Under the pieces are notes generated by a model. It was given only the letters and a program-made list of their open reading frames with translations, made no database searches and was not told where the DNA came from. A stretch of 64,000 nucleotides of DNA from Pseudoxanthomonas sp. CF385 (lineage in GTDB: Bacteria; Pseudomonadota; Gammaproteobacteria; Xanthomonadales; Xanthomonadaceae), in contig NZ_FNKZ01000002.1 in NCBI RefSeq assembly GCF_900104255.1, positions 620,001 to 684,000 of the forward strand, read 5' to 3'. Shown one piece after another: positions 44,938 through 53,852 of the stretch. The position numbers and the translations under genes are program-made. The first letter of the stretch is position 1, and each line of letters opens with the position of its first letter.

Positions 44938-47900
44938 GTGGACAAGACCCGCCGCGGCTGGCCCTCCTGGCGACGCCGACTGGCGGTTTGGTGCCTGCCC
45001 TTGCTGGGCGGCATGGCGGCGCTGTGCCCGTCCGCCCACGCCCTGGACCCGTCCAAGTCGTTCCATCACTACGTCCGCAACCACTGGAGCCTGGAACAGG
45101 GCCTGCCGCAGCTCAGCGTGCTGGCGATCGCCCAGGACAAGCCGGGCTATCTCTGGTTCGGCACGCAGGCGGGCCTGAGCCGGTTCGATGGCGTGCGTTT
45201 CACCAACTTCGACCTGGACAACACGCCCGAGCTGCCCAGCACCTGGATCCAGGCATTGCGCACCGACCGCGAAGGCCGTCTGTGGATCGGCACGCCGCAG
45301 GGGCTGGCGGTGCGCGAAGGCAACCGCATCCGCGCCGTGCCGCTGGCGCCGGGCGAGCCGCCCGGTGTGGTGGACGTGTTCGCCCTGTCGTCCGATGCGG
45401 CGGGCCGCCTGCTGGTGGCCACCAGTCGCGGGGTCATGGTCGTCGCCGACGGCCGCCTGAAGCTGCTTCACGCGATCCCGGACGGCGGTGCGCTGGCATT
45501 GCACGTCGATGAGGACGGCACCCTGTGGGTGGGCGGTCGCGGACGCGTCCATCTGTTCGATGGCGGCGGCGAGCGCGCCCTGCCCTTGCCCGCCGCCGCC
45601 TCGCTGTCCACGATCACGTCGCTGGCGCGCCACGACGGCCGCGTATGGGCCGGCAGCGATGCCGGTCTGTTCGTCCTGATGGGCCGCCAGTGGCACCGCC
45701 ATGGCGACCTCGCCACCGCCGGCAGCGGCATCCTCGCCCTGCACAACGACCGCGACGGCATCCTCTGGGCGAGCACCCGCGATACGGTCTACCGCCTGCG
45801 CGCGGGGCGCCTGCTGGAGCGCATCCGCGGCGACGGTCCGCTGGCCGAAGTCCGCGCGTTCTACGAAGACCGCGAATCCAACCTCTGGCTCGGCAGCAAC
45901 AACGAAGGCGTCAGTCGCGCCTGGAACGGATGGACGCGCCGCTACAGCCGGGCCGAGGGCTTGCTGCAGCCGTTGCTCTGGGCGACGGCACAGGGCCCCG
46001 ACGGCCGCATCTGGGTGGGCAGCGATGATGGTGTGAGCGTGCTCGAACACGGCCGCTTCCGCCTGCAGGTTCCCGGCCCCGCCCTGCCCCATCCCGCTGC
46101 GTACAGCCTGCTGCCGGAGAACGGGCAGACCTGGATCGGCACGCGCGACGGCGCGGCGCTCTATCGCGACGGTCGCCTGCAGCGGCCTCGCGCGCTCGCG
46201 GCGATGGATGCGGCGCAGGTGAACGGCATCGTGCGCGACAGGCAGGGGCGGCTGTGGTTCGCCACCAGTACGGGGCTGTACCGCTGGGACGGCGGCGACC
46301 GCATGCGTCGCTACGCGACGGACGCCGGCCTGCGCGACGTGCGCGTCCGCGTCCTGCTGGAAACCCGCGATGGCCGCTTGCTGGTGGGCACGCAGAGCGG
46401 TCTGTACGAGTTCGTCGACGAACATCTGGTACCGATCCCGCTCACCGGCACCGGCGTGGAGGCGCCGCACATCGTCGCCCTGCATGAGCTGGCCGGCGGC
46501 CAGTGGCTCGCCGGCGCGCTGTCGGAAGAAGTGATGCTGGTGTTCGACGGCCAGCGCTGGACGCGCCTGGACAAGGCGCGCGGCATTCCCGCGAACGCGC
46601 CGTTCTTCTTCGGCGAGGACGAGACCGGCTTCCTCTGGGTCGGAGGACTGCGTGGCATCTACCGGGTAGCCGTGGCCGACATCCTCACCGCCACGCAGGA
46701 TCCCGCCTTCCGCGTCACGACCCGCACGCTGCTCAACGAACGCGGCGACCGCCACGGCGGCCAGAAGGGCGACTGCTGCAATGGCGCCGGCAACAGCCGC
46801 GGCTTCATGGTCGACAACGCGCTGTGGCTGCCGACCCGCGACGGCGTGGTGGTGATGGCGACCGACCAGCCGCTGGACAACGCATACGTTCCCGAGTCGG
46901 TGATCGAACGCGTGCAGGTCCAGGGCCGGTGGCGGCCCGCGGACGCGGCCGCGATATGGTCGCTGCCCAACGCCGCGCGCGACCTGCGTTTCGAGTTCAC
47001 CACGCTCAGCTTCCAGGCCTCGGACCACATCGACATCCGCTACCGGCTGAAAGGCTACGACGAGGAATGGAAGCTGCTGGACGATCCGCACCAGCGCAGC
47101 GCGACCTACACCAACCTGCCGGCCGGGCACTACGTGTTCGAGGTGCTCGGCACCAACAACAGCGGGGTCTCCGGGCGCGCGGCCGCGACCCAGGCGTTCA
47201 CCATCGCACCGTACTTCTACGAGAACCCCTGGTTCTACGTACTGCTGGCGATGGCCCTCGGCGTGCTGGTGCTGCTCTCCAACCGGTGGGTGCTGAGGCG
47301 GCACAACAACCGGAGCGCTGCGCTGGAGCGCCTGGTGCAGCAGCGCACGCTGGACCTGCAGCAGGCCAACCGCCAGTTGGAAGCGATCAGCCTCACCGAC
47401 CCACTGACGGGGCTGCACAACCGACGCTATCTGACCCGGCAGCTGCCCGCCGACATCGCCTACTACGAACGCATGCCGAAGTTCGCCACGGGCGCGGACG
47501 TGCTGGCCTTCGTGTTGCTCGACATCGATCACTTCAAGTCGATCAACGACGGCCACGGCCACCAGGCGGGCGACCACGTGCTGCAGACGGTCGCGCACCG
47601 CCTGCGCACCCTGTCCCGCGACGGCGACTACGTGATCCGCTGGGGCGGCGAAGAGTTCCTGATGGTGTTCCGGCCGATGCCGCGACACGACCTGCACGCG
47701 CTCGGCCGCCGCATCTGCACCGCCATCGCGGCCGAACCCGTGGAGGTCGCCGGCACGCGCCTGCAGGTGACGGCCTCGCTCGGCGTGATCGGGTATCCGC
47801 CTTTCCCCGACGCGCCCAACCTGCTGGGCTGGGAACAACTCGTTTCGCTTGCCGATCGCGCGCTTTACGAGGTCAAGGCGCACGGGCGCAATGGCTGGGC

Positions 47901-48039
47901 GCTGTACGAAGCGACGTCGCCGTCTTCGCCGTTGCCCGATGCCGAGCATGTGCGTCGCGATCCCGGCGAACTGATCCGCCAGGGCCACTTGGTCCTGCGC
48001 GGCCCGCACCACCCCGCATCGCCGACGCCATCGGATTGA
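44938..48039 (+). CDS. Propeller-type sensor diguanylate cyclase
   Basis: Counting from GTG 44938, the product has 1,033 residues: signal peptide (about 1-35), a periplasmic sensor of Reg_prop beta-propeller repeats (about 40-655) with G-x-L-W-x-G/A-T motifs, a Y_Y_Y domain (about 690-750), one transmembrane helix (about 762-785), a short coiled coil and a GGDEF domain with GGEEF at 903-907. GTG 44938 fits the signal peptide; the frame is open to TTG 44857, giving 27 extra residues that do not look like a signal sequence. Periplasmic ligand control of c-di-GMP is inferred. Confidence 0.92.
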   Translation: MDKTRRGWPSWRRRLAVWCLPLLGGMAALCPSAHALDPSKSFHHYVRNHWSLEQGLPQLSVLAIAQDKPGYLWFGTQAGLSRFDGVRFTNFDLDNTPELPSTWIQALRTDREGRLWIGTPQGLAVREGNRIRAVPLAPGEPPGVVDVFALSSDAAGRLLVATSRGVMVVADGRLKLLHAIPDGGALALHVDEDGTLWVGGRGRVHLFDGGGERALPLPAAASLSTITSLARHDGRVWAGSDAGLFVLMGRQWHRHGDLATAGSGILALHNDRDGILWASTRDTVYRLRAGRLLERIRGDGPLAEVRAFYEDRESNLWLGSNNEGVSRAWNGWTRRYSRAEGLLQPLLWATAQGPDGRIWVGSDDGVSVLEHGRFRLQVPGPALPHPAAYSLLPENGQTWIGTRDGAALYRDGRLQRPRALAAMDAAQVNGIVRDRQGRLWFATSTGLYRWDGGDRMRRYATDAGLRDVRVRVLLETRDGRLLVGTQSGLYEFVDEHLVPIPLTGTGVEAPHIVALHELAGGQWLAGALSEEVMLVFDGQRWTRLDKARGIPANAPFFFGEDETGFLWVGGLRGIYRVAVADILTATQDPAFRVTTRTLLNERGDRHGGQKGDCCNGAGNSRGFMVDNALWLPTRDGVVVMATDQPLDNAYVPESVIERVQVQGRWRPADAAAIWSLPNAARDLRFEFTTLSFQASDHIDIRYRLKGYDEEWKLLDDPHQRSATYTNLPAGHYVFEVLGTNNSGVSGRAAATQAFTIAPYFYENPWFYVLLAMALGVLVLLSNRWVLRRHNNRSAALERLVQQRTLDLQQANRQLEAISLTDPLTGLHNRRYLTRQLPADIAYYERMPKFATGADVLAFVLLDIDHFKSINDGHGHQAGDHVLQTVAHRLRTLSRDGDYVIRWGGEEFLMVFRPMPRHDLHALGRRICTAIAAEPVEVAGTRLQVTASLGVIGYPPFPDAPNLLGWEQLVSLADRALYEVKAHGRNGWALYEATSPSSPLPDAEHVRRDPGELIRQGHLVLRGPHHPASPTPSD

Positions 48040-48092
48040 CGGCATCGCAACATGTCCGCGTTACGCTGGCGCCCCACGTTGCGGATCCTTCC

Positions 48093-49097
48093 ATGAAGAT
48101 CGTGTCCCCGATGCTCGCCTTCGCGGCGATGGCTGTCGCCAGTGCGTCGATTGCCCAGCCCGCGCCCGCTGCCCGCTACGGCGCGCGGCTCGAAGGCTTC
48201 GACTATCCGCATCCGGTGCGGACCTTCGCGTTCGCCTCGCAGGACCAGCCGCTCGAGATGGCCTATCTCGATGTCGCCCCCGCCAGACCGAACGGCCGAA
48301 CCGTCGTGCTGCTGCACGGCAAGAACTTCTGCGCGGCCACCTGGGGCGCGACGATCGCCGCGCTGGCCGGGGCGGGTTACCGGGTGATCGCACCGGACCA
48401 GATCGGCTTCTGCAAGTCGAGCAAGCCGCCGCGCTACCAGTACTCCTTCGCCCAGCTCGCCGGCAATACCCATGCCTTGCTCGAGCAGCTTGGCATCGAG
48501 CGCGCAACGATCGTCGGCCACTCGATGGGCGGCATGCTGGCGGCGCGCTATGCGCTGCAGTATCCGCAGGCGACCGAACGCCTGCTGCTGGTCAACCCGA
48601 TCGGCCTGGAAGACTGGAACGCCGAAGGCGTGCCATGGCGGAGCCTGGACGCCTGGCATGCACGCGAGCAGAAAACGACGTTCGACAGCCTTCGCGACTA
48701 CCAGCGCATCGTGTACTACGGCGGCGACTGGAAGCCGGCGTACGAGCAGTGGGTGCAGATGCTGGGCGGCATGTACGCCGGCGACGGCGGCACGGCCGTG
48801 GCCTGGAGCCAGGCACTGACCTCGGACATGGTGTTCAACCAGCCGGTGATCTACGAATTCCCGCGCATCACCGCACCGACCACATTGCTCATCGGCCAGA
48901 AGGACCGCACCGCCATCGGCAAGGACCTGGCGCCGCCGGACGTCGCGAAGCGCCTGGGCGACTATCCGGCGCTGGGCAAGCGCGCGGCGGCGGCGATACC
49001 GGGCGCGACGCTGGTGGAGTTCGAAGACCTGGGGCACTCGCCCCAGGTGGAAGCGCCGGCACGCTTCAACGCCGCGCTGGTGTCCGCGCTGGAGTAG
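48093..49097 (+). CDS. Secreted alpha/beta hydrolase
   Basis: The 334-residue product starts with a signal peptide (about 1-21, cut after IAQ or SIA). The hydrolase fold has the oxyanion motif H-G-K-N-F, nucleophile elbow G-H-S-M-G-G-M (Ser near 147) and the histidine of L-G-H-S-P near 311. The core resembles esterases and epoxide or haloalkane hydrolases; substrate unknown. ATG 48093 is preferred, 53 bases after the GGDEF gene. It converges on the homoserine dehydrogenase gene with six bases between ends. Confidence 0.87.
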   Translation: MKIVSPMLAFAAMAVASASIAQPAPAARYGARLEGFDYPHPVRTFAFASQDQPLEMAYLDVAPARPNGRTVVLLHGKNFCAATWGATIAALAGAGYRVIAPDQIGFCKSSKPPRYQYSFAQLAGNTHALLEQLGIERATIVGHSMGGMLAARYALQYPQATERLLLVNPIGLEDWNAEGVPWRSLDAWHAREQKTTFDSLRDYQRIVYYGGDWKPAYEQWVQMLGGMYAGDGGTAVAWSQALTSDMVFNQPVIYEFPRITAPTTLLIGQKDRTAIGKDLAPPDVAKRLGDYPALGKRAAAAIPGATLVEFEDLGHSPQVEAPARFNAALVSALE

Positions 49098-49103
49098 GCG
49101 CGA

Positions 49104-50180
49104 TCAGCGCGCCGCCGCGATGGCCAGCACGTCGTCCAGCAACGCGGCTGCGGTGATGCCGGCACCGGCCCCCGGACCCTGCACGACCAGCGGCTGTTCG
49201 TCGTAGCGGTCGCTGTAGATCGCCACGCGGTTGTCGGTGCCGCTACCGCCGCACAGCGGATGGTCCGCCGGCAGCACCTGCAACCCGACGCTCGCGCGTT
49301 CGGTATCGAAGCGGCCGACGAAACGCAGACGGCCGCCGTTGCGGTAGGCGTCCTTGAAGCGCACGGCCAGCGGCGCATCCAACTGGCCGAGGGCGGCGTC
49401 CACGCCCTCCAGCGGAAGCGCAGCGAGTTCGGCCGGCACCAGTGATTCCACGCGCACGTCCGACTGCTCCAGCGGCAGGCCCGCGGCGCGCGCGAGGATC
49501 AGCAGCTTGCGGCGCACGTCTTCGCCGGACAGGTCGATGCGCGGGTCGGGTTCGGTGTACCCGGCCTGCCGCGCCTGCCGCACGAAATTGGAGAACGGAC
49601 GCATGCCGTCGTAGTGGTTGAACAACCAGGCCAGCGAACCGGAGAGCACGCCTTCCACGCGATGGATGCGGTCGCCACCGGCCACCAGCGCGCGCAGGCT
49701 GCGCAGCAGCGGCAGTCCCGCACCGACGGTGGCCGCCTCGCCATAGCGCGCACCGGCGTCCGCAGCGGCCTGCGCAATGGCCTGCGCACGCGACAACGTG
49801 CTGCCGGCGCCGAGTTTGTTGGCCGTCACGACGTGCACGCCGCGCGACAGCCACTCGGCATGCCAGCCCGCAACCGCATCGCTGGCGGTGGCATCGACGA
49901 CGATGTCGCCGGCGTGCAGCGCCTCGGCCTCCGCCCACGGCGGCAGATCATCGGTCCGCGCCGCCGCGCGATTGGCGTCGTCCAGTGCGCGCTGCGGCGA
50001 GCCCGCGCAGTCGTGCAAGGCGCGCGAATTCGCCAGCCAGGCCAGCGATGGCAATGGACGCTCGGCAGCCTGCAGGCGCTCGTAGCGCGTGACGAGTGCA
50101 CTGCCCACCACGCCGGTGCCGAGCAGCGCGAGCCGCGGTGCGCGACGCGCCGGTGTACGCAGCGGGACGACCGTGCTCAT
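49104..50180 (-). CDS. hom: Homoserine dehydrogenase (stand-alone, no aspartokinase)
   Basis: The enzyme reduces aspartate semialdehyde to homoserine. The 358 residues start with a Rossmann loop L-G-T-G-V-V-G-S-A and carry the catalytic region S-G-S-L-A-W-L near 206-212 with downstream D-P-R-I-D-L-S-G-E-D-V-R-R-K near 237-250. There is no fused aspartokinase and no ACT domain, so feedback control by threonine through ACT is not expected. The start overlaps the metB stop (ATGA), placing it last in the metX-metB-hom operon. Confidence 0.93.
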   Translation of the reverse strand: MSTVVPLRTPARRAPRLALLGTGVVGSALVTRYERLQAAERPLPSLAWLANSRALHDCAGSPQRALDDANRAAARTDDLPPWAEAEALHAGDIVVDATASDAVAGWHAEWLSRGVHVVTANKLGAGSTLSRAQAIAQAAADAGARYGEAATVGAGLPLLRSLRALVAGGDRIHRVEGVLSGSLAWLFNHYDGMRPFSNFVRQARQAGYTEPDPRIDLSGEDVRRKLLILARAAGLPLEQSDVRVESLVPAELAALPLEGVDAALGQLDAPLAVRFKDAYRNGGRLRFVGRFDTERASVGLQVLPADHPLCGGSGTDNRVAIYSDRYDEQPLVVQGPGAGAGITAAALLDDVLAIAAAR

Positions 50181-51400
50181 GCGTCGGCGAGCCTGCGTTT
50201 GGAGTCGGCCACCACCGCTTCGGCGCGTGCCAGGGCGGCACCGATGTCGGCCAACAGGTCGTCGGTGGCTTCGATGCCGACCGACAGGCGCAGCAGGCCA
50301 TCGGAGATGCCGGCCTTGGCGCGCGCTTCCGGCGTCATGGCCGCGTGCGTCATCGTCGCCGGGTGCGCGACCAGGCTTTCCACGCCGCCCAGCGATTCGG
50401 CCAGGGTGAAGTAGCGCAGGCCCTCGACGAAGGCACGCACCGCCTCTTCGCCCCCCTCGAGTTCAACGCTCAGCATCGCGCCGAAGCCCTTCTGCTGGCG
50501 CGCGGCCACCGCGTGACCGGGGTGCGCCGCCAGGCCGGGGAAGTAGACCTTCGACACCGCCGGATGCGCGTCCAGCAGCGCGGCGATGGCATCGGCATTC
50601 TCCTGGTGCACGCGCAGGCGCGCGTCCAGCGTGCGCAGCCCGCGGAGGGTCAGGAAGCTGTCGAACGGCGAGCCGGTCAGGCCCAGCGCATTCGCCCACC
50701 ACACCAGCTGCTGGTGGGTATCCGCATCGCGCGCCACCACGGCGCCACCGACCACGTCGCTGTGGCCGTTGATGTACTTCGTGGTGGAGTGCAGCACGAC
50801 GTCGGCGCCGAAGGCGATCGGTGTCTGCAGGGCCGGCGACAGGAAGGTGTTGTCCACCACGGTGCGGGCGCCGGCCTTGTGCGCGGCTTCGATGACGAAG
50901 CGCAGGTCGGTGATGCGCAGCAGCGGATTCGACGGCGTCTCGATCAGCACCAGCTTGGGCGACTGCGCCAGCGCGTCGGCCAGCGAGCGCGGATCGGTGA
51001 GGTCGGCGGTGATCAGTTCGAAGTGGCCCTTCCTGGCCAGCGCGTTGAACAGGCGCCAGCTGCCGCCGTACGCGTCGTGCGGCACCACCAGGCGGTCGCC
51101 CGGCTCCAGCAGTGCGTTCAGCACCAGGGTGATGGCGCCCATGCCGGTCGCGGTGACGACGGCGCCGGCGCCGCCCTCGAGCTCGGCCAATGCCTCGCCC
51201 AAGAGGTCGCGCGTGGGATTGCCGCTGCGGGTGTAGTCGTACTCGCGCTTCTGCGCGAAGCCGGCGAAGCTGAAATTCGACGACAGCACGATCGGCGGCG
51301 TCACCGCGCCGTAGGCGGTGTCGCGGTCGATCCCGGCGCGCACGGCGGCGGTGGCAGGACGACAGGGCGCGTCGGCGTCGGTGGGGGTGTAGCTGCTCAT
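50177..51400 (-). CDS. metB: Cystathionine gamma-synthase / O-succinylhomoserine sulfhydrylase
   Basis: This 407-residue PLP enzyme is of the Cys/Met metabolism family. The PLP lysine is Lys208 in H-S-T-T-K-Y-I-N-G-H; other family marks are Y-T-R-S-G-N-P-T near 56-63, T-G-M-G-A near 84-88 and E-T-P-S-N-P near 158. It uses the activated homoserine made by the upstream MetX. Cysteine- or sulphide-dependent use cannot be told from sequence. Start ATG 51400 overlaps the metX stop. Confidence 0.94.
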   Translation of the reverse strand: MSSYTPTDADAPCRPATAAVRAGIDRDTAYGAVTPPIVLSSNFSFAGFAQKREYDYTRSGNPTRDLLGEALAELEGGAGAVVTATGMGAITLVLNALLEPGDRLVVPHDAYGGSWRLFNALARKGHFELITADLTDPRSLADALAQSPKLVLIETPSNPLLRITDLRFVIEAAHKAGARTVVDNTFLSPALQTPIAFGADVVLHSTTKYINGHSDVVGGAVVARDADTHQQLVWWANALGLTGSPFDSFLTLRGLRTLDARLRVHQENADAIAALLDAHPAVSKVYFPGLAAHPGHAVAARQQKGFGAMLSVELEGGEEAVRAFVEGLRYFTLAESLGGVESLVAHPATMTHAAMTPEARAKAGISDGLLRLSVGIEATDDLLADIGAALARAEAVVADSKRRLADA

Positions 51401-52443
51401 GCGGAATCTCCGGCGGCGCGCAGGGCCGAGGTGAGGATGGAATCGATGCGGTCGGTTTCTTTCAGGAAGGCGTCGTGGCCGTAGGGCGAGCGCAGCACGC
51501 GCAGCTGGCCCAGTGTGCCGAGGCCTTCCACCAGCGCCACGGAATCGGACAACGGCACCAGGCGGTCGCCTTCCACGGCGACCACCAGGGTGGGCACGCG
51601 GACGTCGGCGGGATCGACGCGGTGCAGGTCGATGGATTCGGACAGGCGCACATAGGCGTTCACCGGCGTGCGCGCCACATACTGCGCGCCGGCGGCGTCC
51701 AGGTAGTCCTCGGCGGCCACGCGCACGCGGCCATTGACGATCTCCGGTGCCGTGTCGAAACGCTCGCCGAATTCCTCCGGCGTGCGGTAGCTCAGCATCG
51801 CGAACTGGCGCGCCAGCGACAGCCCTTGCGCGTCGGCGCACTGGAGCTGGCCCAGCGTCACCGCGCGGCGCTGCAGCGCGCGCCAGGCGGCGGCATAGGG
51901 ATGGGCGCGGTGCGCACCGCTGACGGCGATCAGCTTCTCGACGCGTTCCGGATGGCGCACCGCGAACTGCAGGCCGACCAGCGCGCCGTAGGAATAGCCG
52001 ACGAAGGCGTGCAGGCGCGCGATGCCCAGCGCGGACAGCAGCTTGGCGATGGCGTCGGCCTGGTCGGCGGTATCGATCGGGGCGTCGAGGCGGCCATCGG
52101 CGCCGACGAAGTCGAAGGCGAGCAATTGCCTGCGCGCAGGGTCCAGCGCGCGGTCCGCGCCGACCAGCTCATTGAGCCAACCGGCCTCGGCGAAGACCTC
52201 GCCGGCGGCGAGGTGGCGATGCGCCGAAATGCCGCCAGCCACGAACACCACCGGCGCGCCCACCACGCCCTGCAGCTCGTAGCGCAGCGTCACCGCACGG
52301 GTGCCGGCGTGGCGCATCTGCAGCTCGACCACGACCTCGCCCCGTACGGCGCGCGGCACGTCATCCTGGAACGAGGGAATCGCGACGCCGTCGATGGACG
52401 ACGGTTCGACGAGGCGGTTCAGTGCGGGACTGGCGTAACTCAT
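51397..52443 (-). CDS. metX: Homoserine O-acyltransferase, MetX family (probably O-succinyltransferase)
   Basis: This alpha/beta-hydrolase-fold acyltransferase has 348 residues. The nucleophile is Ser151 in V-G-Y-S-Y-G-A-L, the acid-base residue is His323 in Y-G-H-D-A-F, and the oxyanion loop lies in A-G-G-I-S-A-H near 69-75. Xanthomonas homologues of this kind use succinyl-CoA, so succinylation is the likelier reaction, but acetylation is possible. It is the first gene after the SAM-I riboswitch; ATG 52443 is chosen since the frame above it lies inside the riboswitch leader. Confidence 0.92.
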   Translation of the reverse strand: MSYASPALNRLVEPSSIDGVAIPSFQDDVPRAVRGEVVVELQMRHAGTRAVTLRYELQGVVGAPVVFVAGGISAHRHLAAGEVFAEAGWLNELVGADRALDPARRQLLAFDFVGADGRLDAPIDTADQADAIAKLLSALGIARLHAFVGYSYGALVGLQFAVRHPERVEKLIAVSGAHRAHPYAAAWRALQRRAVTLGQLQCADAQGLSLARQFAMLSYRTPEEFGERFDTAPEIVNGRVRVAAEDYLDAAGAQYVARTPVNAYVRLSESIDLHRVDPADVRVPTLVVAVEGDRLVPLSDSVALVEGLGTLGQLRVLRSPYGHDAFLKETDRIDSILTSALRAAGDSA

Positions 52444-52531
52444 GGCGGCTTCCGGTGGGCATCCCTCGCGGGACGGGACTGCACCACCGAGCTTCGCGGA
52501 GCTCGCGTTCGCCGTGCGAGGCACGGTACGA

Positions 52532-52644
52532 ACCATCTTCCGGCAGACGCTGAGGTCCCCGCAGGATTTGGCACCACCACGGCGCTTGCGCGTCGCTGGC
52601 TGCCCCGGCTTCTTCGGGCCTGTCCCTCTGCCGGTCTCGATGGT
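52532..52644 (-). promoter_or_regulatory. SAM-I (S-box) riboswitch controlling metX-metB-hom
   Basis: Read on minus, the P1 stem is ACCATC paired with GATGGT at the two ends. Inside are the conserved S-box blocks AGAGGGAC, GGCCCGAAGAAGCC, GGGCAGCC and GGTGCCAAATCCTGC, in the standard order. The aptamer is followed by about 90 bases to the metX ATG with GC-rich hairpins (CCGTGC-x-GCACGG; CGAGCT-x-AGCTCG) but no T-run, so translational rather than transcriptional control is likelier. Confidence 0.93.
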
Positions 52645-52650
52645 GAGAGT

Positions 52651-52679
52651 ACTTTGCCCCGCCCCTGGACGGATGTCAA
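52651..52679 (-). promoter_or_regulatory. Sigma-70-like promoter of the metX riboswitch leader
   Basis: Minus-strand TTGACA (52674-52679) is a consensus -35; a 17-base spacer places CAAAGT (52651-52656) as a weak -10. Transcription would begin about 52644, exactly at the first base of the riboswitch P1. Confidence 0.6.
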
Positions 52680-52747
52680 TCGCTTTATTCGGATGAAGCG
52701 ATGAACTTTGAAGCCGGTCACCCTGCCCGGCATCCGCGGGTATCCCG

Positions 52748-52753
52748 CATAAT
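52748..52753 (+). promoter_or_regulatory. -10-like CATAAT before the lipoprotein gene
   Basis: The hexamer ends seven bases before ATG 52761 and there is no ribosome site between, so the transcript is predicted to be leaderless. It shares the 317-base gap with the metX leader. Confidence 0.42.
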
Positions 52754-52760
52754 TCGCGCC

Positions 52761-53852
52761 ATGATCCGGAAATGCCTCATCGGCGGTCTCTGCGCGGTGC
52801 TCCTGGCCGCCTGCTCCACCGCCCCCCTGCACACCTCCACCCCCCCTGCGCCCGCCCCCAAGACCGCGGCCGACGCCATCGTCCCGGAGGCCTGGGTCTC
52901 CGAACCGGTGCCCGGCGACGAACTCGACTCCCTGGTCGCCTGGCCGACCGAGGACGGCACGGTCTGGCTGATCGCCACCGCCAAGGCCACCCACCACCTG
53001 GCCCTGTACGACGCCGACACCGGCCAGCGCCTGCGCACCGTCGGCGGTCCCGGCACGGCCGTGGGCCAGTTCAACCGCCCCAACGGCATCGCCGTGTTCG
53101 GCGACCTGCTGTTCGTCGCCGAACGCGACAACCATCGCGTCCAGGCGTTCCGCCTGCCCGAATTCGCGCCGCTGGGCGCGTTCGGCGCCGACGTGCTGCG
53201 TGCGCCCTATGGCCTCTGGGTGCACGAAACCGCGCCCGGCGAACTGGAGCTGCTGGTGACGGACAGCTTCATGGCCGATTTCCGCACGATGACCCTGCCG
53301 CCGATGGCCGAACTTGCCGGGCGCGTGAAGCGCTTCCGCGTCAGCGTGGAGGACGGCGGCAAGCTGGAGGCTTCGCTGCTCGGCCAGTTCGGCGACACCG
53401 GTCCGGCCGGCGCGTTGCGCATGGTGGAGTCGATCGCCGGCGACCCCGTGCACGCGCGCCTGCTGATCGCCGAGGAAGACCGCCGCGTGGGTTCGACGCT
53501 GCGTGACTACTCGCTGGCGGGGCAGTACCGCCGCCACAGCCTGCCCACGTTCGACGCCGATGCCGAAGGCATCGCGCTGTGGTCCTGCAGTGCCGAGGAC
53601 GGGTACTGGATCGCGGTCGACCAGCTGACGCCGACCCGCTTCCGCGTGTTCGATCGCGCGACGCTGGCCCCGGCCGGCGTGTTCTCCGGCCGCGTGACCG
53701 CCAACACCGATGGCGAGGCCGTCTACGCCATGCCCACCCCGCGCTTCCCGGCAGGTGCGCTGTTCGCGCTGCACAACGATGTGTCGCTGGCCGCGTTCGA
53801 CCTGCGCGACATCGGCCACGCCCTGGGGCTGCGCGAAGACTGCCTGCGGTGA
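52761..53852 (+). CDS. Lipoprotein with beta-propeller (phytase/NHL-like)
   Basis: The 363 residues start with a lipoprotein signal: L-L-A-A-C at about 14-18. The mature part is a six-bladed propeller of the phytase-like or NHL type, with recurring G-x-G-x-F-N-R-P-N-G-I-A (about 100-112) and D-N-H-R-V-Q-A-F (about 126-133) motifs. The family includes 3-phytases, but the Ca-binding catalytic set cannot be confirmed, so enzyme activity is not claimed. The stop overlaps the GTG start of the next gene. Confidence 0.83.
   Translation: MIRKCLIGGLCAVLLAACSTAPLHTSTPPAPAPKTAADAIVPEAWVSEPVPGDELDSLVAWPTEDGTVWLIATAKATHHLALYDADTGQRLRTVGGPGTAVGQFNRPNGIAVFGDLLFVAERDNHRVQAFRLPEFAPLGAFGADVLRAPYGLWVHETAPGELELLVTDSFMADFRTMTLPPMAELAGRVKRFRVSVEDGGKLEASLLGQFGDTGPAGALRMVESIAGDPVHARLLIAEEDRRVGSTLRDYSLAGQYRRHSLPTFDADAEGIALWSCSAEDGYWIAVDQLTPTRFRVFDRATLAPAGVFSGRVTANTDGEAVYAMPTPRFPAGALFALHNDVSLAAFDLRDIGHALGLREDCLR

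Noticed and set aside
44860..48045. An open frame of 1,061 codons on minus, coextensive with the propeller GGDEF gene
   Set aside because: It is the complementary frame of a high-GC gene with strong third-position bias. Its translation is rich in Arg/Gln/His/Ala with no domains, while the plus frame has a complete domain set.
52444..52536. Upstream extension of the metX frame
   Set aside because: It lies within the riboswitch leader and gives a peptide with no MetX similarity.
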